A program made the translations under genes and the position numbers. From the NCBI GenBank assembly GCA_964573395.1, contig CAZNJI010000001.1:57433-121432 (forward strand): a stretch of DNA of 64,000 nt, in the 5' to 3' direction. Shown here one piece after another: positions 20,801 through 28,866 of the stretch. Positions within the stretch are counted from its first letter, which is position 1. Every line of letters begins with the position of its first letter. Under the pieces are notes generated by a model. It had not been told where the DNA came from. It saw nothing but the letters and a program-made list of their open reading frames with translations, and ran no database searches. This stretch comes from DATIBQ01 sp964573395 (GTDB taxonomy: Bacteria; Patescibacteriota; Minisyncoccia; Phycocordibacterales; UBA9973).

Positions 20801-22545
20801 TTTTCGGTGCAGCACTCGTTACTGGATTCTCGACTATGGCGTTCTTGAGCCTCGATGTTTTCTTTGCTAAGCACTACTTGAGCCCGAGCGAAGCCGGCGT
20901 TTACAGCCTCCTTTCGCTTGTCGGGAAAATGATTTTCTTCTTCGGATCGCTCTTAAATGCATTCATCGTCCCGATGACGAGCCGGCTTGAAGGGAAAGGC
21001 GAAGACGCAAAACCGCTCTTCTATAAAATATTCCTGGGCGCATTCTTCTGTTCGCTTGTTTCGAGCGCCGGGCTCGTGCTTACTGGGCCATACGTGCTTC
21101 CGCTCATGTTCGGCGCAAAGGCCGCAACCATTTTCGCGTACATTCCGCTCTATGCGCTCGCAATGTTCCTCTTGGCGGTTACGAATACGGTCGTCCTTTT
21201 CCATTTGGCACGAAAGCAGTATCTGTTTGCTGCCATCTCCATTTTCTCGGCGCTTCTGATGGTGTTCGGCATCTCACGGGCGAACGATTCGGTTGAAAAA
21301 ATCGTCGGCGTCTTCCTGTTCTCAAACGCGATTTACGCGATTCTTATCTTCTCAAGCCATCTCTTTTACGGAAAAATCGTTTCGTTCTATAAGAACGTTT
21401 TAGATGCGCTCCGGGTATTTCTGCCAATTCCGGCGGCGCTGCCAGCGAAGCCGGGCAAGAAGCGGATTCTCATTTTCAACTGGCGCTGCCTGAACCACAC
21501 TTTTGCCGGTGGCGCCGAAGTCTACATTCAAACCTTCGCGAAGCAGTGGGTTAAAGAAGGGCACTCGGTCACGATCTTTTGCGGCAATGATCGCCAGTCG
21601 CTTTCAAACGAATTCGTTGACGGCATCCGGGTCATTCGCCGCGGCGGATTCTATTCGGTGTACATAAACGCGTTTCTCTACTACATGGCAAAATTCCGCG
21701 GCAAATTCGACGTCATCATCGACTGCGAAAACGGCATTCCATTCTTTACGCCGCTCTACGCCAAAGAATCAGTGTATATTCTGGTGCACCACGTGCACCA
21801 AGAGGTGTTCAGAAAAACGCTAGTTGCGCCGCTTGCCGCTTTTGCGGCGTTCATGGAGCGTAAAGTTATGCCGGCCGTGTATCGCAATACGCCGTTCATC
21901 ACCGTGTCTGAATCGTCAAAAGCCGATCTTGAAGCGCTGGGCGTAACCAGCAGGAACATTGAGGTCATTCATCCCGGAGCCGACATTGCATTCCTGCGTC
22001 CGGCGCCGAAAAACGACGTGCCAACCATTTCATATGTTGGCCGTTTGAAGGATTACAAATCGATTGACGTACTCATTAAGGCATTTGCAAAGGTAGTGCG
22101 GAAAGTGCCGCGTGCCCAGCTGGTAATTGCCGGAACGGGAGAGATGCGCGGAACGCTTGAATCGGTTGCGAAAGAGCTCGGGATTGAAGGATCGGTAAAT
22201 TTCGTTGGTCGGGTAAGCGAAGAGGTAAAGCGCGAAATCTACCAGCAGTCGTGGGTAACGGTGAATCCGTCGATGATGGAAGGGTGGGGCATTACGACCA
22301 TCGAGGCGAATGCCTGTGGTACGCCAGTCGTTGCGGCAGACGTTCCCGGGCTTCGTGATTCGGTGCGTGACGGCATTACCGGGTTCCTGTTTCCGCATGG
22401 CGACGATGAGGTGCTGGCAGAGAAGCTCGTAAAAATCATCAAGAGTAAAGTGCTTCAGAGAAAGCTTGCGATGAACGCGATTGAGTGGTCGCAGGATTTC
22501 GCCTGGGAGAAGGGAGCTGACAAGTTCTTGAGGATAATTGTATGA
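17881..22545 (+). CDS. Four-module glycan assembly fusion: DPM1-like GT2 + CESA-like GT2 + flippase + GT4
   Basis: A single open frame of 1554 residues. Module 1 (about 1-240) is a polyprenyl-phosphate sugar synthase-type GT2 (SIIIPAYNEAKRI, VSDGSSDDT, LDADHS, DTQRGFKLF). Module 2 (about 290-740) is a membrane CESA-like GT2 (CPLYKEWQVVPQ, YDAEDVPEP at about 452, TEDADLGMR, QRSRWIKGY at about 583). Module 3 (about 760-1165) is a multi-pass Wzx/MATE-like polysaccharide flippase. Module 4 (about 1190-1554) is a GT4 transferase (GGAEVYIQTF, YVGRLKDYKS, EGWGITTIEANACGTPVVA with the E-x7-E motif). The gene overlaps gtrA and the next gene by four bases each. No N run or frame break lies inside, so a true fusion is favoured over misassembly. 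It would couple precursor charging, chain building, export and decoration. Confidence 0.88.
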   Translation: MKPVFLSIIIPAYNEAKRIGSTLRSIDEYLRDKEYTYEIIVVSDGSSDDTETVVSGLASEVRNLVLLCNRVNSGKGYAVKCGMLKATGEYRLFLDADHSTHISNLESFLPEIQGSDASVIVGSIALQTSKSIDRAGWYRKILRPISKKIIHSFLRVGVKDTQRGFKLFTKRAAEIIFPKSDSKGFLFDVELLVIATHNNMVVKELPVDWDNPAGSKIKLSSYIKAFVDFLKIVGKKISGKYRSASHFLIQHFDEETESIKGKGFFYKNKEFVHHSNLHHTQTALYNLLSSQKIFIVLLVGILAIGFIIDWHATLVAIIATLTIVYFLDLLFNAFLIYRSFAKNPEIAVSGQELSALSDAALPTYTIFCPLYKEWQVVPQFVSAMQALDYPVEKLQVMFLLEENDVETIEKIREYDLPEHFEIVVVPHSKPKTKPKAMNYGLKHARGEYLVIYDAEDVPEPDQLKKAVRAFEKVKENVVCIQAKLNFYNPHQNVLTRAFTAEYSLWFDLVLPGLQSLNAPIPLGGTSNHFKVSALRELSGWDAFNVTEDADLGMRLAKRGYRTAILDSTTHEEANSGLWNWFNQRSRWIKGYIQTYFVHTRDHEKFLEKGKLKDAIIFHLNIGGKILSMFINPFMWLLTASYFLFRETAGPFIETLFPTTVLYLGVFSLVFGNFLYMYYYMIGCMKRGYTGLVKYAFVIPFYWLGMSAAAWRALYEVVVNPHYWSKTVHGLHLQKEKGEPEILEDIETNAEQIPQYFWTRVRQSIFSGAGVLVVATIIANVFNLLFNIYLGNRLSLEEFGVITALNTLVYLISIVVSAYGTTIVHQVAHLVGRMSQFAGFSYFKKIRAYGFLIAIAAAALWLFLTPAIANYLHISNSLLVASFAPAIIAVLLASVNRGYLHGSLFFKSIAIIVLVEVIAKLGLAIWFVESKIQWFAALSLPISMIIAYLISLFMVKRPEKVPLDRSTQKDFSFSFFGAALVTGFSTMAFLSLDVFFAKHYLSPSEAGVYSLLSLVGKMIFFFGSLLNAFIVPMTSRLEGKGEDAKPLFYKIFLGAFFCSLVSSAGLVLTGPYVLPLMFGAKAATIFAYIPLYALAMFLLAVTNTVVLFHLARKQYLFAAISIFSALLMVFGISRANDSVEKIVGVFLFSNAIYAILIFSSHLFYGKIVSFYKNVLDALRVFLPIPAALPAKPGKKRILIFNWRCLNHTFAGGAEVYIQTFAKQWVKEGHSVTIFCGNDRQSLSNEFVDGIRVIRRGGFYSVYINAFLYYMAKFRGKFDVIIDCENGIPFFTPLYAKESVYILVHHVHQEVFRKTLVAPLAAFAAFMERKVMPAVYRNTPFITVSESSKADLEALGVTSRNIEVIHPGADIAFLRPAPKNDVPTISYVGRLKDYKSIDVLIKAFAKVVRKVPRAQLVIAGTGEMRGTLESVAKELGIEGSVNFVGRVSEEVKREIYQQSWVTVNPSMMEGWGITTIEANACGTPVVAADVPGLRDSVRDGITGFLFPHGDDEVLAEKLVKIIKSKVLQRKLAMNAIEWSQDFAWEKGADKFLRIIV

Positions 22546-23798
22546 AGAAAATATTCATAACCCACTTTTTCACGAAAAATAATAAAGGCGATGCTGCCAT
22601 TCTTTTTTCCATGATTGATCAGATAAAAAAGAATATTGAAAACGTCTCAATTTCCGTGGCAACTACTGAGCCGATTTCAGGTACTGAGCCTTATAAAGTA
22701 GTGCATTCTTTTTTCTATCATGCTATTTATTCCACCGAAAACCCTATAGTAAAGGTTTTGAAATCAGTTTGGATTATCTCTGCAAGTATGGTTTGGGCGT
22801 TTTTTTATAGATATTTAAGAATAAAATTAGATTTCCTTTTAAGGAAAGAAATCATCGGTTTACTGGAGGAATATAATTCTTCGGATATGGTCGTTCCGGT
22901 AGGGGGTGGGTATATAACAGGGAGCAATTCTCTTAGAGGAAATATGACAATTGTTTTGCATTTACATGCAATTGTAATTGCCCTTTTGCTAAAAAAACCT
23001 GTCATACTTTTTTCTCAATCAATCGGCCCTTTTGCAAATGATTTTCAAAGATACATAACAAGATTTGTGTTGAATAAGGTCACTTATATTTTTGCAAGAG
23101 AAAATTATTCCGTAGAAACTTTAAATTCTATTGGTGTTAATAAAAGTAAGGTAGTAAAAACTGTTGATGCTGCCTTCCTTTTTGAAAGTAATTTGAAAAG
23201 CGAGATGAACATAGAAATGCAGTCTTTTGGCATTACTTTTGATAAGCCAATAGTCGGTATAACGCTTAAAAAATGGTTAGGAAAAGATGAGCAAGATAAA
23301 TATGAACGCGAATTAGCGCAATTCTGTAATTATGCAATTGATGAGAAGAAAATGGATGTGGTAATTATTCCCCAGGTTACTTCGCTCATGCATAACGACG
23401 ATGACCGCTTGGTTGGGGATAGGATTAAGGAAATTGTAGGTAAAAAAGAAGGTCTCTTTGTCTTAAATAAAGAATATAGCGCATATGAGATAAAAGGAAT
23501 TTATGAAAATATCAACTATCTTGTTGGTACACGGATGCATTCATGTATTCTTTCGCTTATTTCGGGCATTCCGGTTATTGCTATTCAGTACGAATATAAA
23601 ACAGGAGGCATGATGAAGGATTTGGGATTGCATGATTGGGTGGTTAAATTTGAGGATGTTACGTTTGATTTATTGAAAAACAAATTTGATCAGCTGCTAA
23701 ATGAAAAAGAAAAATATCTTTTGGCGCTAAGCAGTACTATTCCGGCTTACCAGAAAGAAGCACAAAAAGCGTTCTTAGTTTTAAAAGAGCAAATGTAG
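22542..23798 (+). CDS. Polysaccharide pyruvyl transferase family protein
   Basis: A 418-residue protein of the PS_pyruv_trans family (CsaB/WcaK type). Visible pieces are GGGYITGSN, ARENYSVETL, VDAAFLFE, IIPQVTS and GTRMHSCILSLISGIPVIAI, in the expected two-domain order. The family adds pyruvate ketals to surface polysaccharides, or acts in related cell-wall polymer modification. It overlaps the fusion gene by four bases. Base composition falls sharply here: this gene and the next three are much richer in A and T than their neighbours, which points to a recently acquired cassette. Confidence 0.85.
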   Translation: MKKIFITHFFTKNNKGDAAILFSMIDQIKKNIENVSISVATTEPISGTEPYKVVHSFFYHAIYSTENPIVKVLKSVWIISASMVWAFFYRYLRIKLDFLLRKEIIGLLEEYNSSDMVVPVGGGYITGSNSLRGNMTIVLHLHAIVIALLLKKPVILFSQSIGPFANDFQRYITRFVLNKVTYIFARENYSVETLNSIGVNKSKVVKTVDAAFLFESNLKSEMNIEMQSFGITFDKPIVGITLKKWLGKDEQDKYERELAQFCNYAIDEKKMDVVIIPQVTSLMHNDDDRLVGDRIKEIVGKKEGLFVLNKEYSAYEIKGIYENINYLVGTRMHSCILSLISGIPVIAIQYEYKTGGMMKDLGLHDWVVKFEDVTFDLLKNKFDQLLNEKEKYLLALSSTIPAYQKEAQKAFLVLKEQM

Positions 23799-23801
23799 CC
23801 T

Positions 23802-24911
23802 ATGAATATTCCTAGCCAAAAACCAAGCATAATCTTCTCAAATTATGATGATCGTAAAAATCCGTACTATGGCGGCGGTGGAGCTGTTGCAGTGCATGAA
23901 GTCGCCAAACGCTTAGTAGATGCTTCCAGTATTACGGTTGTAACTGGAAAATATCCAGGAAGCAAAGATGAAATGATCGATGGTGTTTTCTATAAACGCA
24001 TTGGAACATCGAAAATAAAACCTCCGCTTGCCCTCATGGTATATCAGCTTCTTTTACCTTTTTACGCGATGAAAATGAAGTATGAAGTATGGGTTGAATC
24101 TTTCACGGCTCCGTATTCAACCGCTTTTCTACCTATTTTTACTCGAAAGCCGGTAATAGGTTTAACGCATCTCCTTGCAGGAAGGCCAATGTATCGGAAG
24201 TATAAAATTCCTTTTCACTGGATAGAGAAAATCGGATTGAAATTTTATAAGTACGTTATTGCGCTCAATGATGAATTAAAGAATCAGATATTATCTGCAA
24301 ACAAAAAAGCGCAAGTGGCCATTATCCCAAACGGCGTTCCGGAAAGTTTAATTTCCGCTGAGTTTGAAAAACAAGGTAATCATATCCTTTATCTAGGAAG
24401 AATTGATTATAAACAAAAAGGGCTTGACATGCTTCTTGAAGTCTATAAAAAAATAGCAAACAATACCAATTTAAATCTAATCATTGCCGGAGGAGGAGAG
24501 CAAAAGGAAATCGATAAATTAATGGAAAACATAAAAAACTTAGAACTTGCTACGCGAGTTCACTATGTAGGGAAAGCAGAGGGTGAGACAAAAGAGAAGC
24601 TTTTTAAGGAAGCAAAAGTGTTTGTTATGACTTCAAGGTTTGAAGCTTTTCCGCTAACGCTTATTGAGGCATGGTGCTACAAATGTCCTGTCGTGCTTTT
24701 TAATATAGATGTTTTAAGGTGGATTCCTGAATCATTTACAAAAAAGATTGAGCCTTTTAGTGTGGAAAAATTTTCACAGGAACTGCTTAACTTATCAAAT
24801 AGTCAAGAGGAATGGAAGATAATGGGAGAAAAAGCTAAGGAGTTTTCCCAGAAATTTAGCTGGAATAATGCATCAAGAATGTATGAAGAATTCATTAGGA
24901 ATGTTAAATAA
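23802..24911 (+). CDS. Family 4 glycosyltransferase
   Basis: A 369-residue cytosolic GT-B enzyme. The N-terminal half has GGGGAVAVHEVAKRL (acceptor side) and the C-terminal half has YLGRIDYKQKGLDML, AGGGEQKEI and SRFEAFPLTLIEAW, which includes the E-x7-E nucleotide-sugar motif. It transfers an activated sugar to a lipid-linked glycan. The donor cannot be told. It lies in the AT-rich cassette, three bases after the pyruvyltransferase stop, with no Shine-Dalgarno motif. Confidence 0.88.
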   Translation: MNIPSQKPSIIFSNYDDRKNPYYGGGGAVAVHEVAKRLVDASSITVVTGKYPGSKDEMIDGVFYKRIGTSKIKPPLALMVYQLLLPFYAMKMKYEVWVESFTAPYSTAFLPIFTRKPVIGLTHLLAGRPMYRKYKIPFHWIEKIGLKFYKYVIALNDELKNQILSANKKAQVAIIPNGVPESLISAEFEKQGNHILYLGRIDYKQKGLDMLLEVYKKIANNTNLNLIIAGGGEQKEIDKLMENIKNLELATRVHYVGKAEGETKEKLFKEAKVFVMTSRFEAFPLTLIEAWCYKCPVVLFNIDVLRWIPESFTKKIEPFSVEKFSQELLNLSNSQEEWKIMGEKAKEFSQKFSWNNASRMYEEFIRNVK

Positions 24912-24912
24912 T

Positions 24913-25707
24913 ATGACGAACTTATTAATTAAAATTAAATATCTTGCCTTTATGGTAATTTTCTTCACTCTTAATCCGGGGAAATTTTTCAGACTTGTGA
25001 AAAATCACCTAAAGGCGAAAAAAATTGTTATTGGAAAGAGAAATGGTAATTTTTATGTTTCAGTAATCATTGTTACCCATAATGCTCTTGATTATGTAAA
25101 GAAATGCTTACATTCATTGAATAAATTTAAATCTGAAAATGTGGAAATAATTGTTGTTGACAATGCAAGCAATGAAGAAACGGTGAATTTTTTAAATTCT
25201 CAAAAAGAATTAGGAAAGATTGATAAATTACATCTTTCAAAAGAAAACACTTATTTTGCTGGGGGCAACAACATTGGCGCAAAATTGGCAAGTGATCGAT
25301 CTACTCATTTTTTGTTATTAAACAGTGATACTGAAATTAAAAATGCCCAGTGGCTTGATGCAATGCTTTCAAATGTGCCAGATAGGGGAATTATCTCTTT
25401 TGGTAAAACAAGTATTCCGGTAGTTAGGCCAGATGGATGGTGTTTTCTTATAGACAAGAAAACATATGAAGAATTTGGTGGTATTAACGAATACTATAAA
25501 ATGAATTGGGGAATTACAGAACTTGCAGGAAAGGTCGGCAACAAAGGATATGGGGTAAAAAGTATCCTTAATCCTGAAAAGTATGTTGTTCACTATGGCC
25601 AAAAAAGTTATATGTCTGCAAGTAGCACGGCTAAATTTAACAGGATGTCTAATAATGAGGTTGTAAAGCTGTTTAAGAATGTAAAAGTTAATTTATATAA
25701 AATTTGA
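24913..25707 (+). CDS. Family 2 glycosyltransferase (rhamnosyltransferase-like)
   Basis: A 264-residue GT2 enzyme with a hydrophobic N-terminal stretch (about 9-25). Motifs: SVIIVTHNALDYVKKCL, IVVDNASNEE, AGGNNIGAK and LLLNSDTEI (DxD-like), as in WcaA/rhamnosyltransferase-type enzymes. The start at 24913 is preferred over upstream in-frame ATGs at 24868 and 24901, which lie within the preceding gene. It is part of the AT-rich cassette and probably adds a side or bridging sugar. Confidence 0.8.
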   Translation: MTNLLIKIKYLAFMVIFFTLNPGKFFRLVKNHLKAKKIVIGKRNGNFYVSVIIVTHNALDYVKKCLHSLNKFKSENVEIIVVDNASNEETVNFLNSQKELGKIDKLHLSKENTYFAGGNNIGAKLASDRSTHFLLLNSDTEIKNAQWLDAMLSNVPDRGIISFGKTSIPVVRPDGWCFLIDKKTYEEFGGINEYYKMNWGITELAGKVGNKGYGVKSILNPEKYVVHYGQKSYMSASSTAKFNRMSNNEVVKLFKNVKVNLYKI

Positions 25708-25710
25708 TTT

Positions 25711-27255
25711 ATGAAAAATTCTTCAGCAATTATTTTCTTAGTCCTATTTGGAATCCTTATTTTTGGGCTAGTTTTTCGAGGAACATGGGGCAATCCCTCT
25801 GCAGAAGAATTAGCGCAAAGTACTAATAATCCTATTAGAATTTATGGAACCACTACTGATAGAGGAAGGTTTGTATTAACAAGAAATCTAGTAGAGGAAC
25901 ATTCTTTTAAGCTTGATCGAATGGAAGCGGATGCTTCTTCTCCTGATGCCGGGTATTACAAGGGTAATTGGTATCTCTTGTATGCCCCAGGAACATCAAT
26001 TTTAGCCACTCCATTTTATAAGCTTGGCTCATACTTTAATTTAGAACTTGTTGGGTCATTTGCTTTATCAACGGTAACTACTCTGGGTAGTTTGATTTTT
26101 ATTTTCTTAATTTCGAGAAGAATCTTAAAATTGCCAATCTGGCTTTCGCTGTTTTCTAGTTTTGTTTTCGGATTCGGCTCCATTGCAATTGGATATACTT
26201 CAGGTTTATTTCAGCACCACACAACAACTTTCTTTATTATTTCTAGCCTTTATGCCGTTTTTCAATATAAAAATAGTAAAAAGAGTATTTTATGGGCTTT
26301 ATATGTATGGCTTGCTTATGGAATCGCAATTTCGCTTGATTACCCGAATATTTTCTTAATGCTTCCGGTAATGATCTATTTCTTGGTAGCTTCTTTTGAA
26401 ACGAGAGAGGAAGATAAAAAATATAAAATTAGAATCAACCCGATTTTTTTAATGACATCTGTAGTGTTTATTTCTCTTAGTTTAGTACATGGCTACTACA
26501 ACTATAAACACTTTGGGGGATGGAATAAATTAAGTAGTAATCTACCTGACTATAGACAAAATATTCATCGATATCTAGATGAGGGAAACATGGAGCAAGC
26601 TATTGAAGAGGTAACAATAAATAAAGGGGAAAGAAGTCCTGTTTCTGTATTTACAGAAAACAAAATAACAAATGGTTTATATGAATTGCTTGTTGCTAAA
26701 GATAAAGGATTGTTTTTCTTTAATCCGATCTTTATCTTTGGGCTTTTTGGAATCATTCTTGCTTTTAAGAAAATGACCTTAGAAAAAGGGATCTTAATAG
26801 CTTTAATAGGAGCAAATCTATTTTTGTATTCAAGCTGGGCTGATCCATGGGGCGGATGGGTCTATGGCCCTCGATACTTAATTCCCTCAATGGCGACACT
26901 TTCGATTTTTGTTGCTTACGCTATGCACCCTTTGCGTTATAAATTTTTCCCTAAAATAGTTGCTTTTATCCTATTTGCTGGATCAGCCGCGATTTCATTA
27001 ATTGGCGCTCTGACAACTAATTCTGTTCCTCCAAAAGTCGAAGCTATATTTTTGAATATAAAATACGGTATTCCTTATGCATATGACTTTCTAATTGCAG
27101 GGCAAAGTAACAGTTTTACCTATAACCAATTTTTTTCAAGCTTAATTTCTTTGAAAAATTATTACCTTGCAATCTTAAGCTTAATTATTCTAATGGTTTT
27201 TATAGTTCTCTTTATCATGCCTAAATTCGAGAAAAAATATGAACCTGTCGATTAG
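25711..27255 (+). CDS. Multi-pass membrane protein, probable GT-C glycosyltransferase
   Basis: A 514-residue protein with about ten hydrophobic segments. After the first segment a loop contains TTDRGRFVLTRNLVEEH and YYKGNWYLLYAPGTS, a layout seen in GT-C enzymes using polyprenyl-phosphate sugars. No diagnostic catalytic motif is certain, so the enzyme call is inferred from topology and gene context. It lies at the right end of the AT-rich cassette and overlaps the next gene by 17 bases, implying translational coupling. It could also be a polymerase (Wzy-like) or ligase. Confidence 0.6.
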   Translation: MKNSSAIIFLVLFGILIFGLVFRGTWGNPSAEELAQSTNNPIRIYGTTTDRGRFVLTRNLVEEHSFKLDRMEADASSPDAGYYKGNWYLLYAPGTSILATPFYKLGSYFNLELVGSFALSTVTTLGSLIFIFLISRRILKLPIWLSLFSSFVFGFGSIAIGYTSGLFQHHTTTFFIISSLYAVFQYKNSKKSILWALYVWLAYGIAISLDYPNIFLMLPVMIYFLVASFETREEDKKYKIRINPIFLMTSVVFISLSLVHGYYNYKHFGGWNKLSSNLPDYRQNIHRYLDEGNMEQAIEEVTINKGERSPVSVFTENKITNGLYELLVAKDKGLFFFNPIFIFGLFGIILAFKKMTLEKGILIALIGANLFLYSSWADPWGGWVYGPRYLIPSMATLSIFVAYAMHPLRYKFFPKIVAFILFAGSAAISLIGALTTNSVPPKVEAIFLNIKYGIPYAYDFLIAGQSNSFTYNQFFSSLISLKNYYLAILSLIILMVFIVLFIMPKFEKKYEPVD

Positions 27256-28864
27256 TAAACAAGCTGTAGAAAGAGTTGCTCGATTTTTCGAGAAAGCTGC
27301 ACGGCCGAAAGGGGTGTTTATTTTAGCTACGATTTTAAGCATTGTTTCTATTATTTTCTGCTATATCAAAGGCTACATTGTTATTTATGGCGACGCGGAA
27401 TCGCATCTAAACATCGCAAAGCGCGTGATTCATAGCATTACACCGGGCTTTGCGCAGTTAGGTGGTATTTGGCTGCCATTGCCGCATGTACTTATGCTTC
27501 CGTTTATTTGGTCTGATGTTTTGTGGAAAACTGGCCTTGCAGGTTCAATCGTTTCAGGCCTCTCGTTTGTTGTCTCGGCCGTATTCATTTATAAAACTGC
27601 TTTCTTCTTGTTTAAAAACCGAATTGCATCATTCGCGGCAGCGCTTGTTTTTATGCTGAACCCTAATGTGCTGTATTTGCAGGCAACGCCGATGACAGAA
27701 TTAGTGCTTATTTGTTTCTTCGTGCTTTCTTCGTATTTCTTTATAAAGTTTTTGTTTAACGAAAAGCAAACACTTTCGCTTATCCAGGCAGCCTTCTTTG
27801 GTTTTTGTGCGGTGCTTACCCGCTACGACGGTTGGTTCTTGGTTGCCGTTGAGGCCGGAATTATCGCGCTCTACTTTCTGCCATGGCAGAAACTGCGCGA
27901 AGGGGTAAGGGTATTTTGGAAGGGGATTGAATGGAAGAAGATTGAAGGGAACGTTGTTTTGTTTGCAACGCTGGCGTTTCTGGGAATAGTGCTGTGGCTC
28001 GGATGGGACTGGCTTATTTTAGGCGATCCGCTTTACTTTACCACCAGCCAATTCTCGGCCGCGTCCCAACAGCAGGAGTGGCTTTCTCGGGGTATGTTGC
28101 CGGCATACCACAATGCGTGGATGTCGTTTCTGTATTACTTCGTTACGGCGATGAGTAATGCAGGTGTGGTGTTGTATTTTGCTGCGCTTATCGGCATATT
28201 CCATTATCTTGGTAACAAACATTTCAAGCATCGATTCTTCGTAATCCTGCTTCTTTTGAGCCCGTTCATTTTCAACGTTGTTACGCTCTTTTTGGGACAG
28301 TCGGTCATTTTTATTCCGCACCTGACGCCGCTTGATTGGGATCATAGTATTTTTAACGTCCGCTACGGGGTTATGGCCGTGCCGCTTGTCGCTCTCTTAT
28401 TCGGGTATCTTTTCTTTGTCAGCAAGGCTGGCGGCAAACTGCTTTTGGGCGGATTATTCTTATTCCAATTTGCGCTCTATGGCGTCGGCTATTCTCAGGT
28501 TATTTCATTCGAAGATGGCTGGCGCGGGCTTTCATCCCAGCAGGCAACGCTCCCTGATGCGCAGTACTGGTTTGCGCGAAACTACGATTACGGCCTGGTG
28601 CTGATGGATGACTTCGCGAAAACAATTAGTATTACGAGAACGCCGGTAAAAATGCAAAACATGATTTACATCGGAAACAAGCCGTACTGGGAAGAATCGC
28701 TCGTTGAACCGCAGAAGTATGCTCGCTGGATTATTATGCAAAAAGACGATACTGTATGGAGCAACGTCTTGGGACGGCCGGAAGTGGAAGACCGCCTCTA
28801 TGCCTATTTCAACAAGGTGTACACCTCAGACGAGATTCTTATTTTTAGACGAATCGATAACTAA
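27239..28864 (+). CDS. GT-C type membrane glycosyltransferase (ArnT/PMT-like)
   Basis: A 541-residue protein with about ten membrane segments and a soluble tail. It has the loop YGDAESHLNIAKRV, matching VDAQSHLNFGKLF in its paralogue at 2612-4405, and later shared stretches (LNPNVLYL against LNPFVLYY, LTRYDGWF against LARFDGFA). It probably transfers a sugar from a polyprenyl carrier outside the membrane. Base composition returns to that of the genome within its first 150 bases, which marks the edge of the AT-rich cassette. The start overlaps the previous gene. Confidence 0.75.
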   Translation: MNLSISKQAVERVARFFEKAARPKGVFILATILSIVSIIFCYIKGYIVIYGDAESHLNIAKRVIHSITPGFAQLGGIWLPLPHVLMLPFIWSDVLWKTGLAGSIVSGLSFVVSAVFIYKTAFFLFKNRIASFAAALVFMLNPNVLYLQATPMTELVLICFFVLSSYFFIKFLFNEKQTLSLIQAAFFGFCAVLTRYDGWFLVAVEAGIIALYFLPWQKLREGVRVFWKGIEWKKIEGNVVLFATLAFLGIVLWLGWDWLILGDPLYFTTSQFSAASQQQEWLSRGMLPAYHNAWMSFLYYFVTAMSNAGVVLYFAALIGIFHYLGNKHFKHRFFVILLLLSPFIFNVVTLFLGQSVIFIPHLTPLDWDHSIFNVRYGVMAVPLVALLFGYLFFVSKAGGKLLLGGLFLFQFALYGVGYSQVISFEDGWRGLSSQQATLPDAQYWFARNYDYGLVLMDDFAKTISITRTPVKMQNMIYIGNKPYWEESLVEPQKYARWIIMQKDDTVWSNVLGRPEVEDRLYAYFNKVYTSDEILIFRRIDN

Positions 28865-28866
28865 TT

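Noticed and set aside
17881..22545. The four-module gene as an assembly chimera
   Set aside because: There is no N run, the frame is open throughout, composition is even and overlaps with neighbours are normal. Reads should still confirm it.
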